NCBI GenBank assembly: GCA_900696495.1
Contig: CAADGI010000022.1
Coordinates: forward strand, 1-64,000
Source of the DNA: an uncultured Alphaproteobacteria bacterium
GTDB taxonomy: Bacteria; Pseudomonadota; Alphaproteobacteria; Micavibrionales; Micavibrionaceae
Length of the DNA stretch: 64,000 nt
Direction of reading: 5' to 3'
The notes beneath the pieces are model-generated. The model saw only the letters and a program-made list of their open reading frames with translations, did no database searches and was not told the origin of the DNA. This document shows positions 19,566 to 29,860 of this stretch, piece after piece (within the stretch, counting starts at the first letter, position 1; each line of letters starts with the position of its first letter). The position numbers and the translations under genes were made by a program.

Positions 19566-20222
19566 ATGACTGAAGACAATCAACAACCGATAAATATGCC
19601 CGAAAATGATACGGGTCCCGACACACCTGTTGAGTCCGCTGAGTTTCTCGCGAAAAAGATCGCCGATAAAGACAAACCGACAACTCTTGTCCCACTTTCG
19701 GTTCCTGACCGAACCGAACTTCTGCAACGGTTGCAGGATATTTTTAATGAAGCTCGCGAAGAGCGTAGAAGTTTCAGAGCGGTGCGCGTTGCGTTCTCGG
19801 TTGCCGTTGGATTGTCGACTTCGGTTCAAAATAACATATTTAATGTTCAAAGCCCAGATGGGGCTATTCAATCCGCTGCTGTATTAGTTCTTTTCACAAC
19901 CACAGCATTGATTTCAAATCAGATCATTCATAGACGGATAGCGGAACTTACTGAAACCGGACGTCTTGCCGATGAGCAAATCAAGCAAATAAGCGGTAAA
20001 GACTTTCCCACTTACCTGCAAGTTTTTAATCAAGCGTTTGAGAAAGTGGAAGCGGAGAAAGATGCTAAAAAGAGATGGTGGTCAAATATAATTCCTCACA
20101 AACACAAAAAGATACTTGCACATCAGGAAACCCAAATGCTTAGCGCAAGTCTTGCAGTCGCCTTTTTAATATCTGCTGGCAGCATCCGCATAAAGCGCCG
20201 CCAACTGATGTCAACATCATAA
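19566..20222 (+). CDS. Hypothetical membrane protein, orphan
   Basis: A 218-residue protein with a hydrophilic N-terminus (about 1-60), two adjacent hydrophobic segments (about 68-90 and 95-120), a polar helical region, and a third hydrophobic stretch near 188-205. ATG 19566 follows GAGG at six bases; a TTG 12 bases upstream overlaps that site. The gene is AT-richer than neighbours and lies, with the next small gene, between mlaD and NDUFA12, which are usually close together. No domain is recognised. It could be a mobile or lineage-specific insertion. Confidence 0.6.
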   Translation: MTEDNQQPINMPENDTGPDTPVESAEFLAKKIADKDKPTTLVPLSVPDRTELLQRLQDIFNEAREERRSFRAVRVAFSVAVGLSTSVQNNIFNVQSPDGAIQSAAVLVLFTTTALISNQIIHRRIAELTETGRLADEQIKQISGKDFPTYLQVFNQAFEKVEAEKDAKKRWWSNIIPHKHKKILAHQETQMLSASLAVAFLISAGSIRIKRRQLMSTS

Positions 20223-20303
20223 GCACACCGAGCACGGTTTTATCTGAACCGTTAAAAATGCCGTCATATCCAGAAAAATGCGGACCGCAAGGCAGGCTTA
20301 ATT

Positions 20304-20522
20304 TCAATTTGGATTGTAGGGAGCCGGGGCAGATTCTTTAACAACGCTGTGCGTCTTTGTTATCTCTGAGGACGAAGCGGCACTTTTAGCAGATCTGTTT
20401 TCAAAATCATATGCCAGATAAGATAGCAAAGCGGTCCCTGCAGCAAAAACAACTGCCAGACAAACGCTTGTTACCGGATCTGAAGGGCTATTCGATTCAT
20501 CAATGACTTCTAAACGACTCAT
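20304..20522 (-). CDS. Small single-pass membrane protein, orphan
   Basis: A 72-residue protein with one hydrophobic segment (about 17-39, TSVCLAVVFAAGTALLSYLA) and a Ser/Ala/Lys tail. The ATG at 20522 is preceded by AAGG at a suitable distance. It converges with the orphan membrane protein gene; the two are the only occupants of the NDUFA12-mlaD interval. No function is recognised, and its short length makes it less certain. Confidence 0.5.
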   Translation of the reverse strand: MSRLEVIDESNSPSDPVTSVCLAVVFAAGTALLSYLAYDFENRSAKSAASSSEITKTHSVVKESAPAPYNPN

Positions 20523-20634
20523 TTTCTGCCTTTTTAATATATGGAAATATACAATCCCTTATCTAAAAATGCAATAAAATTTGATTTCTTCAAGCCACAC
20601 TCTGCTTAAATTAATAAGGCTAGTAATGAAATTT

Positions 20635-21024
20635 CTATTCCGGCTTCCAGGGCTCATAATCCCCGGTTGCCTTGTCCCGCTGTCCGCCCTCAAGAACGTG
20701 GCCGGGGGGGCGGTAGGCGCCGGTTGTGCCGGTCATATTGGGCTGGTGCGGTTTTTGCCATTCGCGGCGGAAACCGGCGTCATTGGCGGGGACGGCATCG
20801 GTCTGGTGGTGCATCCAGCCATGCCATTCCGGGGGAATCAGGCTGGCCTCGGGCGCGTCCTTGTATATTACCCAGCGGCGCTCGCGCTTTTCACCCCGGC
20901 GGGCGGCGGAGCGGAAATATGTATTTCCAAGCGCGTCCTGGCCGACCTTCTGGCCTCGGGCCGTCAGCTTGAAAAAGCTCATGTAAGTCGGGGAAAGCAC
21001 CCCCAGCATTTTAAAAAGTCCCAT
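20635..21024 (-). CDS. NDUFA12-family accessory subunit of NADH:ubiquinone oxidoreductase
   Basis: A 129-residue peripheral complex I subunit (B17.2/NDUFA12 family), widespread in alphaproteobacteria and mitochondria. Family features: GQKVGQDALGNTYF, RRWVIYKDAPEASLIPPEWHGWMHH and the C-terminal QKPHQPNMTGTTGAYRPPG. It acts at the matrix/cytosolic arm of complex I, near the quinone-side subunits. Start ATG 21024 is divergent from the RidA gene. Main complex I genes are elsewhere. Confidence 0.92.
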   Translation of the reverse strand: MGLFKMLGVLSPTYMSFFKLTARGQKVGQDALGNTYFRSAARRGEKRERRWVIYKDAPEASLIPPEWHGWMHHQTDAVPANDAGFRREWQKPHQPNMTGTTGAYRPPGHVLEGGQRDKATGDYEPWKPE

Positions 21025-21126
21025 CTGACGGTCCCTGGATTGTCCGGTGCGGCATTATGGCAGACAGGCGGGGCTTTACAAAGAGCTTTTGCGCCATTTT
21101 AATGGCCCGCACATAAGGAGAATTCC

Positions 21127-21591
21127 ATGGATATCCGCGCCAGACTGAAAGAACTGGGTCATGAGCTGCCGAAGGTCGCGCCGCCCGCCGCCAATTATGT
21201 CCCCTATTTGATCGCCGATGACGATTTTCTGTATATCGCGGGGCAAATCCCGTTCCTGAACGGCCAGAAAATGCATATCGGCCGCGTCGGCGACACTCTC
21301 ACGACTGAACAGGGTGTCGAAGCGGCAAAAGCCTGCGCACTCAATATCCTCGCCTGGGCCGACGCCGCCGTCGAGGGCGACTGGAAGAAAATCAAACGCT
21401 GCATCAAGCTCGGCGGTTTCGTGAACTGCACGCCGGATTTCACCGATCACCCGGCCGTCATCAACGGTGCGTCGAATTTGATCGGCGAAGTGATGGGCGA
21501 AAGCGGCAAGCATGTGCGCTTTGCGGTCGGCGCGAACGCTTTGCCGTTTGGAGTCGCGGTCGAGATCGAAGCCTTGTTCGAGCTGAAATAA
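21127..21591 (+). CDS. RidA family protein (YjgF/YER057c/UK114)
   Basis: A 154-residue protein of the RidA superfamily, whose best-known members hydrolyse reactive enamine/imine intermediates. Family signs: N-terminal IRARLKELGHELP, YLIADDDFLYIAGQIPF, EAAKACALNILAWADA, and the C-terminal FAVGANALPFGVAVEIEALFEL. The conserved arginine of true RidA (in xCVRVxV-type context) is not in its usual place, so this is one of the longer Rid subfamilies of uncertain activity. AAGGAG lies seven bases ahead of ATG 21127. It converges with a pilin-like gene one base away. Confidence 0.85.
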   Translation: MDIRARLKELGHELPKVAPPAANYVPYLIADDDFLYIAGQIPFLNGQKMHIGRVGDTLTTEQGVEAAKACALNILAWADAAVEGDWKKIKRCIKLGGFVNCTPDFTDHPAVINGASNLIGEVMGESGKHVRFAVGANALPFGVAVEIEALFELK

Positions 21592-21592
21592 C

Positions 21593-22318
21593 CTAGCGCG
21601 GAATCAAAATCTTGAAGAAATGATAGGTGCCCGCGCCGGGATTGCTGGCCGCATCGCCCTCGAAGCAACCCGCCATCTTGCCGGCCTGGTCGAGCGTTTC
21701 CGCGTCAGCCTGCGCGCCCGTATATTTTGTATTTCCCGCCGTCCATCCATTCCCGGTTTCAACCGGCGGATTGCCGCCGGGATTGGTGACGCCCAGCAAA
21801 TTGTTGATCTGGATGCAGAGCTGTTTCTTGATATAAGGCAAAACAGCGATGATCGCTTCATTGTCGGCACTGTCGCTTTCACACCCGGCGCCCGCAGAAC
21901 CCGTCTCCGGCACGCATGTATTTGCCGGGAAATACCACTGGCCCCTTAAGGCGGGCGCCGGAGAAATGGAATCATCCAGCCATTCGGCTACGGGGGGCTG
22001 GTAGACAAGCCCGCCGCCGTCACTATGAAACAATTTGCAGTTGTCAGTGGCCACGGACGTATGCGTGTAACCTGCGACAGCGCCGTTCTCGACGCTGATA
22101 TCCATATCGGCGCAGCCATTGGAGATTTTTATAGTCTGCGCGGCCTGGCGCATCGATTGCGCATAGGCGAGGATTTCATTCCCCGCCAGACGGGATTGCT
22201 CGACATTGATAATATCGGGGTTGCCGCCCTGCATCATGCGCGCCACCGCATAGGCCAGCGCCGCGAACAGGACCACGGCAATCAGGAGAATAAAGAGGAC
22301 GCTGCCTTTTTCTTTCAT
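21593..22318 (-). CDS. Pilin-like secreted protein, paralogue 1
   Basis: A 241-residue protein starting MKEKGSVLFILLIAVVLFAA: a short basic leader and Gly5 before a hydrophobic helix, as in type IV prepilins, though no Glu at +5 is present. The body shares a set of motifs with the protein at 28463-29251: F-H-x-(D/N)-G-G-G (LFHSDGGG), WYFPANT, IIAVLPYIKKQLCIQINNLLG and the C-terminal HFFKILIPR. Six or more cysteines suggest a disulphide-bonded outer domain. It is divergent from the receiver/deaminase fusion gene with 92 bases between the starts. Secretion route and function are unknown; pseudopilin-like is an inference from the N-terminus. Confidence 0.7.
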   Translation of the reverse strand: MKEKGSVLFILLIAVVLFAALAYAVARMMQGGNPDIINVEQSRLAGNEILAYAQSMRQAAQTIKISNGCADMDISVENGAVAGYTHTSVATDNCKLFHSDGGGLVYQPPVAEWLDDSISPAPALRGQWYFPANTCVPETGSAGAGCESDSADNEAIIAVLPYIKKQLCIQINNLLGVTNPGGNPPVETGNGWTAGNTKYTGAQADAETLDQAGKMAGCFEGDAASNPGAGTYHFFKILIPR

Positions 22319-22410
22319 GCCTTCAGTATACTGGCAAGTACGGCCTTGCGAAAGGCTGGGGGTATAAATTCCGGCTTTCGCCGGAGAGGCGGGTGTGGTG
22401 TAATAAGCCC

Positions 22411-23270
22411 ATGAGTGACGAGCGCTTCATCAATATCCTGATCGCCGAAGACAATGATGTCAGCCGGGAAATGATGGCGGGCGTCCTGCGCACGCAGGGT
22501 TACCGGATTTACGGCGCGATCGACGGCGAATCCGCGATCAAGGTGGTGGAAGACCGCCAAATCGACCTGGCATTCGTCGATGTGAGCATGAGCCCGCGCG
22601 GCGGCTTCGAATTCATCAAATATCTTGTCGTCAAAAGCATCGATATCCCGGTGGTGCTGGTCACCGCCAACGATTCCAGCGACACGCTGATGGAGGCCAC
22701 GGCGCTGGGCGTCAAGCGCGTGATCCAGAAGCCGGTCGAACCCGATCTTCTCATCCAGATCGCGCTGCGGCTTTTGAAAAAAAGAGGGCTCAATCCCAGA
22801 CCTCTCGCGGTGACGGGACAGGACACAAAATACACGCCTGAAGATCTGATGAAAAAGGCCATCGACCTTGCGGACAAAAACGCCAAATCAAAACGTGGCG
22901 GGCCCTTCGGCGCCATCGTCGCCGATCAGAACGGAAAAATTCTGGGCGAAGGCATGAACGGCATCACGTCCCGCGTCGATCCGACCGCGCACGCGGAAGT
23001 CATGGCGATCCGCAAGGCCGCCGATAAACTCGGCAAGGCGGATTTATCGGAATGCGTCCTTTACTGCTCGAGCCAGCCCACCATGATGGGCCAGGCACTG
23101 ATTGCCAGCGTCGGCATCAAGAAAGTCTATTACGGTCTGAGCCATCAGGAGATTTCATCAGTGCGCGACGCCAAAGGCGCAGCGCCGAAAACGGAATATA
23201 TCCAGATCGGCCACGATGAAGCGATGACGATGTTCAGGAACTGGGAAAGCCTGAAAGGCCGCGTGGCGGA

Positions 23271-23274
<4 letters not shown>
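22411..23274 (+). CDS. Response-regulator receiver fused to zinc-ligand-less deaminase-like domain
   Basis: A 287-residue cytosolic fusion. The receiver (about 8-125) is complete: Asp14, phosphoacceptor Asp57, Thr85 and Lys107. After a short linker, residues 140-270 match the cytidine-deaminase fold of guanine/tRNA-adenosine deaminases: GGPFGAIVADQNGKILGEG and PTAHAEVMAIRKA with His194 and Glu196. Where active enzymes have an E-P-C-P-M-C block, this protein has SSQPTMMG (220-227), so both zinc-binding cysteines are missing. It is therefore probably a non-catalytic nucleotide/base sensor or protein-interaction output. Start ATG 22411; a longer in-frame ATG 22393 is unlikely. It ends overlapping clpA by four bases, convergently. 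Confidence 0.85.
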
Positions 23275-25589
<2,315 letters not shown>

Positions 25590-25591
25590 GT

Positions 25592-25666
25592 GCTTATTCG
25601 CTTTTTAGCTTATTCGCCGCTTCAATATATAACTTATATCGAGTCAGCGAATAAGCAAATAAGCGG
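25592..25666. repeat. Inverted-repeat cluster in the clpS-clpA spacer
   Basis: Two tandem copies of gcttattcgc (25592-25601 and 25608-25617) face an inverted copy gcgaataagc (25647-25656) and a near copy ending at 25664. They could pair into a stem in the clpS-clpA transcript. The sequence is AT-rich between GC-rich genes. Confidence 0.7.
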
Positions 25667-25667
25667 A

Positions 25668-26045
25668 TTATTCTTTTTCCATCGTGCATTGAAGAGGTTG
25701 TTCGTTGGCGCGCGCGAAGTCCATGACCTGCGCGACTTTTGTCTCGGCGACTTCGAAGGTGAACACGCCGCAGACGCCGACGCCGCGGCGGTGGACATGC
25801 AGCATGACATCGGTGGCTTCCTGGCGGTTCTTGTTGAAGAAGCGCTCGACGACATGCACGACGAATTCCATCGGCGTGTAATCGTCGTTCAGCAGGAGAA
25901 CTTTATAAAGGGACGGCTTCTTGGTTTTGGGGCGCGTCTTGAGCAAGATGCCCGTATCGGGGCGCTCCTCGCGGGCGGGATTATCGCCATGACCGGCATC
26001 ATGGCCGGGCGAGTCATCCTCTGGACCCTCCATGTCCTCATTCAT
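25668..26045 (-). CDS. clpS: ATP-dependent Clp protease adaptor ClpS
   Basis: Binds N-degron substrates and delivers them to ClpA. From ATG 26045 (GGAAGAG site) the protein is 125 residues: a flexible acidic N-terminal extension (to about 40) that enters ClpA, then the core [20 protein letters not shown], the DD and Thr-Pro-Met residues lining the hydrophobic pocket, [24 protein letters not shown], and AxxxPL near the end. A longer start (26069) adds eight residues. It is upstream of clpA on the same strand. Confidence 0.95.
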   Translation of the reverse strand: MNEDMEGPEDDSPGHDAGHGDNPAREERPDTGILLKTRPKTKKPSLYKVLLLNDDYTPMEFVVHVVERFFNKNRQEATDVMLHVHRRGVGVCGVFTFEVAETKVAQVMDFARANEQPLQCTMEKE

Positions 26046-26192
26046 AACGATCTCTTCCAAAACGAACACGCCCTGTGCTCCCTTCCACCAGTCAGACCTG
26101 CTTTAAAAGCCGATACAGGGTAATATAACCATTATAACAGAAATCTCCACTGTCCCGTGAAGAATCCCGAAAAATCATGGCAAAAAGCCAAT

Positions 26193-26230
26193 AAAAAGGC
26201 CCTTAAACCGCGCTTGGCAAGGGCCTTTTT
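26193..26230. terminator. Bidirectional rho-independent terminator
   Basis: A 12-base stem aaaaaggccctt / aagggccttttt around a 14-base loop, A-tract on one side and T-tract on the other. It lies just beyond the phasin stop codon and serves the minus strand. Confidence 0.85.
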
Positions 26231-26246
26231 GGATTATGTGAATAGA

Positions 26247-26759
26247 TTATGCGGCCATCGCCTCGGAGGCTTTGCGAATGGATTTACCCATCTGCTCGCT
26301 GATCGGCTCGGCGCTCTCGGTCAGGAGCTTCACGCTCATCTCCGACAGCTTGGTGGCGGCATTCATGATGTCGTCCAGGCTGGCCTGCGCAATCTTGTTC
26401 TGGGTCTCGGCCCACTCGTTCAGCGTCTTGCTGCTCATGGCCTTGTTCAGGAACTGGGCCTGCTTCTCGGCAGAGCTCTGGCCGAGAGCGATTGCCGTGC
26501 GGGCGATTTCCTCGAAACCTTTCGCGAAAATCGTGCTCGACTGCATGAAGGCTTCGAAGCCCTCGCGGCCGAAATTCGACGCGTCCTGCGCCATTTTATC
26601 CATCTGTGATTTGCTCTGTGACATTATTTTCTCCATTGCTTCGTTGTTTGGCTGAGGGAAAAAGCCCTCAAGAATATTGCTCGCCGACCCGGCCGGTCTG
26701 CTGGATTTACTGGAACGGCGGCTCGATGATTTGCCGGAGCGTTTCTTTGATTCAGCCAT
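26247..26759 (-). CDS. Phasin family protein
   Basis: A 170-residue protein with a basic Ser/Lys/Arg-rich N-terminus (about 1-26) and a long amphipathic helical region from about 35 onwards that matches the phasin_2 family (FEAFMQSSTIFAKGFEEIARTAIALGQSSAEKQ, in two continuous helices). Phasins coat polyhydroxyalkanoate granules or lipid surfaces. No PHA synthase is in the window, so granule association is inferred from family only. Start ATG 26759; a strong terminator follows. Confidence 0.85.
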   Translation of the reverse strand: MAESKKRSGKSSSRRSSKSSRPAGSASNILEGFFPQPNNEAMEKIMSQSKSQMDKMAQDASNFGREGFEAFMQSSTIFAKGFEEIARTAIALGQSSAEKQAQFLNKAMSSKTLNEWAETQNKIAQASLDDIMNAATKLSEMSVKLLTESAEPISEQMGKSIRKASEAMAA

Positions 26760-27092
26760 GTGCCATCCTTTTCTGCTAAAAATTAACGGTACTCAGCCGG
26801 GTAATAAGGCCAGCCAATGCTGGCTTTGCGGGTCTTTCCGTTTATTCCCAAATCATGCCGGAAATCACGGAATTACACTATTTTTACCATTTTGCACCCC
26901 CTCCGTCAACGGTTTTTTTGCACTGCACAAAAGTGGGTTAAATGCCCGTAAAGGTGGACAAACTTTGTTAATATATTTATGCTATCTTGAACTGAAGCGC
27001 TGTAAGAATGATAACATTCAGGCCTTCGCGGAAGTTCCGGTTCTACGCGATTTTATAAACAAAAGTTCGGTCCAGCTATCGGGAGTAACCTT
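26760..27092. other. Gene-free divergent region between phasin and carboxypeptidase genes
   Basis: About 330 bases with no supported gene. It contains a short hairpin gccagc-caat-gctggc (26809-26824) and a promoter candidate for the downstream carboxypeptidase gene. Otherwise AT-rich and featureless to the eye. Confidence 0.6.
26955..26983 (+). promoter_or_regulatory. Candidate sigma-70-type promoter
   Basis: tggaca (five of six of TTGACA), a 17-base spacer, then tatgct (four of six of TATAAT). It would start transcription about 100 bases ahead of the carboxypeptidase TTG at 27093. Position and spacing fit; no experimental support. Confidence 0.4.
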
Positions 27093-28463
27093 TTGACCAT
27101 TTTCTCAAGTCTCAGGGCAAATCGGTTATTTTTGTTTTTGACGGTTTTTACCGTCTTTTTCGCTGCGGGCATCCTCCCGGCCTGGGCCAAGGAAAACAAG
27201 CGTTACGCCTCGATCGTGATTGACGCCGATACCGGGGTGATCCTTTCCCAGAGCAATGCCGACAAGCCCCTGCACCCGGCCTCCCTGACCAAGATCATGA
27301 CCCTCCTGATGGCGTTCGAAGCCATGGAACAGGGCAAATTGTCGCCCCGCGACCGCATCCGCATTTCCAAACATGCCGCTTCCATGGTGCCCAGCAAGCT
27401 TGGCCTTTCCCCCGGCTCCACGATCAAAGTCCAGGACGCGATTTACGCCATCGTCACCAAATCGGCCAATGACATCGCCGTGGCGCTGGCCGAACAGCTC
27501 GGCGGCACGGAAACCAATTTCGCCCGGATGATGACCAACCGCGCGCGCCAGCTCGGCATGGCCAACACGACTTTCACCAACGCCTCAGGGCTGCACGACC
27601 CGCGCCAGTATTCATCGGCCCGCGACATGGCGACGCTGGCCCGTTTCGTGATCAACACCTACCCCTCCTATTACCGTTATTTCTCGACCGCGAATTTCAC
27701 GTACCAGGGCCATTCCTATCATAACCACAACCGGTTGATGGAAACCTACAAGGGCATGGACGGCATGAAGACGGGCTATGTCGGCCCATCGGGATTCAAC
27801 CTCGTCGCCTCCGCTGTCCGCAATGACCGCCGCATCATCGGCGTCGTGTTCGGCGGACGCTCCGCCGCCAGCCGCAATACGCATATGGCGAACCTGCTGG
27901 ATAGTGGTTTCGCCCGCGTCGGCGACTCTTCCGTCCTGATCGCTTCCGCCGATGCGCGGAGCCCGGCGCCCGTGCCGCCGCGCAAGCCCGCCATCCTCGT
28001 GGCGCTGAATACGCTCAACAAGGTTTCGAACGGCAAGCAGGACGTTAAACTCGCTTCGCTGGGTCCGGTTCTCGACCCGGTTAAATTCGGCGAACTGGTG
28101 GGCGAAGGCGATATCGACCCGGCGGAATCCCGCCGCATTGAAACCGGCCTTGTCGCCGTTTCCGCGATCAAGGGCAAGGGCGCCAAACCTGAGCAACGCG
28201 TGCTGAGCGCGCCTTCCGCCAACGATACATGGGCCGTCCAGATCGGCGCCTATTCCAGCCGCGCCGCAACCGACCAGGCGTTGCACGCAGCCGCACGTAA
28301 AATTCCAGCCAGCCTCGGCGGCGGCAACCCCGTCATCGCGCCGCTGAAAGTAAAAGACGGCTGGATGTTCCGCGCACGCCTTTCGGGCTACACCCGTGCG
28401 CAGGCCTTCAAAGCTTGCACCTATATCAAAGACTGCATGCCGGTCGCGCCTCAGAATAACTGA
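27093..28463 (+). CDS. D-alanyl-D-alanine carboxypeptidase (S11) with C-terminal SPOR domain
   Basis: A PBP5-like enzyme that trims terminal D-Ala from peptidoglycan stem peptides in the periplasm. The 456 residues have a signal peptide (about 10-32, ending PAWA), Ser64-x-x-Lys67 in HPASLTKIMT, Ser124-Ala-Asn126 in KSAND and Lys226-Thr-Gly in GMKTGYVG. After a linker, residues 375-450 form a SPOR domain (WAVQIGAYSSRAATDQAL, MFRARLSGYTRAQAFKACTYI) that binds denuded glycan at the septum. A TTG start at 27093 is preferred because GGGAG precedes it by about eight bases. Its stop overlaps the next pilin-like gene by one base (TGATG). Confidence 0.92.
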   Translation: MTIFSSLRANRLFLFLTVFTVFFAAGILPAWAKENKRYASIVIDADTGVILSQSNADKPLHPASLTKIMTLLMAFEAMEQGKLSPRDRIRISKHAASMVPSKLGLSPGSTIKVQDAIYAIVTKSANDIAVALAEQLGGTETNFARMMTNRARQLGMANTTFTNASGLHDPRQYSSARDMATLARFVINTYPSYYRYFSTANFTYQGHSYHNHNRLMETYKGMDGMKTGYVGPSGFNLVASAVRNDRRIIGVVFGGRSAASRNTHMANLLDSGFARVGDSSVLIASADARSPAPVPPRKPAILVALNTLNKVSNGKQDVKLASLGPVLDPVKFGELVGEGDIDPAESRRIETGLVAVSAIKGKGAKPEQRVLSAPSANDTWAVQIGAYSSRAATDQALHAAARKIPASLGGGNPVIAPLKVKDGWMFRARLSGYTRAQAFKACTYIKDCMPVAPQNN

Positions 28464-29251
28464 TGATCTTTTCCCCTGATATTCAAAATGCAGCGCAAGA
28501 CAAAACGCGCTCGGCCGAGCGCGGCAATATCCTGTTCATGATCCTGATTGCCGTTGTCCTCATCGGACTCCTTACGGCCGCGATCATGTCGACCAGCACG
28601 ACGGACGGCGCCAATATCGACAAGGAAACGCTTGTCATTCGCGCTTCTGAAGTGCAGCGCACCGCTTCCGAATATGAACGCGCCGTTCTTTTTATCGTCA
28701 GCAACAGAAAGAGTGAAACCGATATCCGCTTCGCGCATCCGGCCGCCGACGCCGCTTACGGCAATCTGACCGATGCGGATACGCTGGAGGAACAGCAGGT
28801 TCAGGTCTTTCACGCCAATGGCGGAGGAGCTTCCTACCGCGAACCGCCTGAAGACATCCAGACGGCAACCGGCGGCAAGTGGGAATTCTACGGCGGCACC
28901 GCCATTCCGGGCGTGGGCACATCCAGGCCTGACCTGATCGCCGTGCTGCCGAACGTGACGCAGCAATTTTGCAACAAGATTAACGATCTGAACGGCCAGC
29001 CCGTGACGCCGACGCCGGAAGATACCGGCTCATCCGCGGCGGGCGTGGGCGTGACGGGGGATTGCCTCAATATCGGCCCGCTCGGCCGCTTCAACGGCAC
29101 GCAGCAATTCTACACCTTGCCCAATACGATGGATGAAACCACGTTTGCACAAGATCCGAACACGAGCGCGGCGCGCCCGGCTCTGCAGGCCTGCGTGCAA
29201 TGCGACATCGGCCCGGCGCTGCATTTCTATCACGTGCTGCTCGCGCGCTGA
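28463..29251 (+). CDS. Pilin-like secreted protein, paralogue 2
   Basis: A 262-residue protein whose N-terminus ends a polar leader at SAERGNILFMILIAVVLIGL, a prepilin-like helix beginning around residue 22. It shares with the protein at 21593-22318 the motifs VFHANGGG, WEFYGGT, LIAVLPNVTQQFCNKINDLNG and the end ALHFYHVLLAR, so the two are paralogues. The middle differs. The start overlaps the SPOR-carboxypeptidase stop by one base, so translation is coupled, tying it to septal cell-wall work. No pilus-assembly gene is in the window. Confidence 0.7.
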   Translation: MIFSPDIQNAAQDKTRSAERGNILFMILIAVVLIGLLTAAIMSTSTTDGANIDKETLVIRASEVQRTASEYERAVLFIVSNRKSETDIRFAHPAADAAYGNLTDADTLEEQQVQVFHANGGGASYREPPEDIQTATGGKWEFYGGTAIPGVGTSRPDLIAVLPNVTQQFCNKINDLNGQPVTPTPEDTGSSAAGVGVTGDCLNIGPLGRFNGTQQFYTLPNTMDETTFAQDPNTSAARPALQACVQCDIGPALHFYHVLLAR

Positions 29252-29269
29252 GATTTTCAGAAAGATTGA

Positions 29270-29860
29270 TTAGCGACTGGTCGGCTGCTGTTGTGGCCGC
29301 TGGCCGGTGGTGCGGATGATTTTCGGCTTGGGCCGTGTCATGCGCTGAATCTCCCAGCTCATCGGCATGCTGTAATCGAACTGGCCGACCAGTTCACCCG
29401 TGCGTGCATCCATCAGGCGCAGCTTCACATCCAGTTCGTGATGGTCGTTGTAATAGGTTCCCGACATTACGAAATCCGGGTTTTCGTTGGGCTGGATATC
29501 GACGTAAGGGAAATCATTCTCGATATTCTGTGACACGTGCACGACATCGACCTGGTATCCAAGCTGCTGCAGGCGTTCGCCGATATGTTTTGAAATCACG
29601 CGGCCGATGCGCGTGCTGAGGTCCGGCGCGGCGTAATTGCGCAGCGGCATGACTTTTATTTCATCATTCTGCTTGTGAACGAAATTACCGCCCTGCTGCA
29701 TCAGGTAATCGGCGGCGGCATAACTTTTTTCCGCGAGATTGACTTCCGGGCGGTCGAAGATGTAATTCACGCCCGCCGCGCCGCCGGTCAGGATGGGATT
29801 ACAGCCGGCTAAAAAGGCCGGGACCATAAACAACAGCGTTATGGCGCGTTGCCTTTTCAT
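29270..29860 (-). CDS. FlgO-like outer-membrane lipoprotein
   Basis: A 196-residue lipoprotein: the lipobox FLAGC places the lipidated Cys at residue 20. The rest matches the FlgO fold: AAADYLMQQGG, IKVMPLRNYAAPDLSTRIGRVISKHIGERLQQLGYQVDVVHV, and DFVMSGTYYNDHHELDVKLRLMDARTGELVGQFDYSMPM. FlgO proteins associate with the outer membrane and, in Vibrio, with flagella; no flagellar gene is present here, so the role is open. It overlaps the upstream lipoprotein gene by four bases (ATGA). Confidence 0.78.
   Translation of the reverse strand: MKRQRAITLLFMVPAFLAGCNPILTGGAAGVNYIFDRPEVNLAEKSYAAADYLMQQGGNFVHKQNDEIKVMPLRNYAAPDLSTRIGRVISKHIGERLQQLGYQVDVVHVSQNIENDFPYVDIQPNENPDFVMSGTYYNDHHELDVKLRLMDARTGELVGQFDYSMPMSWEIQRMTRPKPKIIRTTGQRPQQQPTSR

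Noticed and set aside
26930-26950. CtrA-like site (TTAA-N7-TTAA) before the carboxypeptidase gene
   Set aside because: Only ttaa-atgcccg-taaa is present; the second half does not match the consensus.
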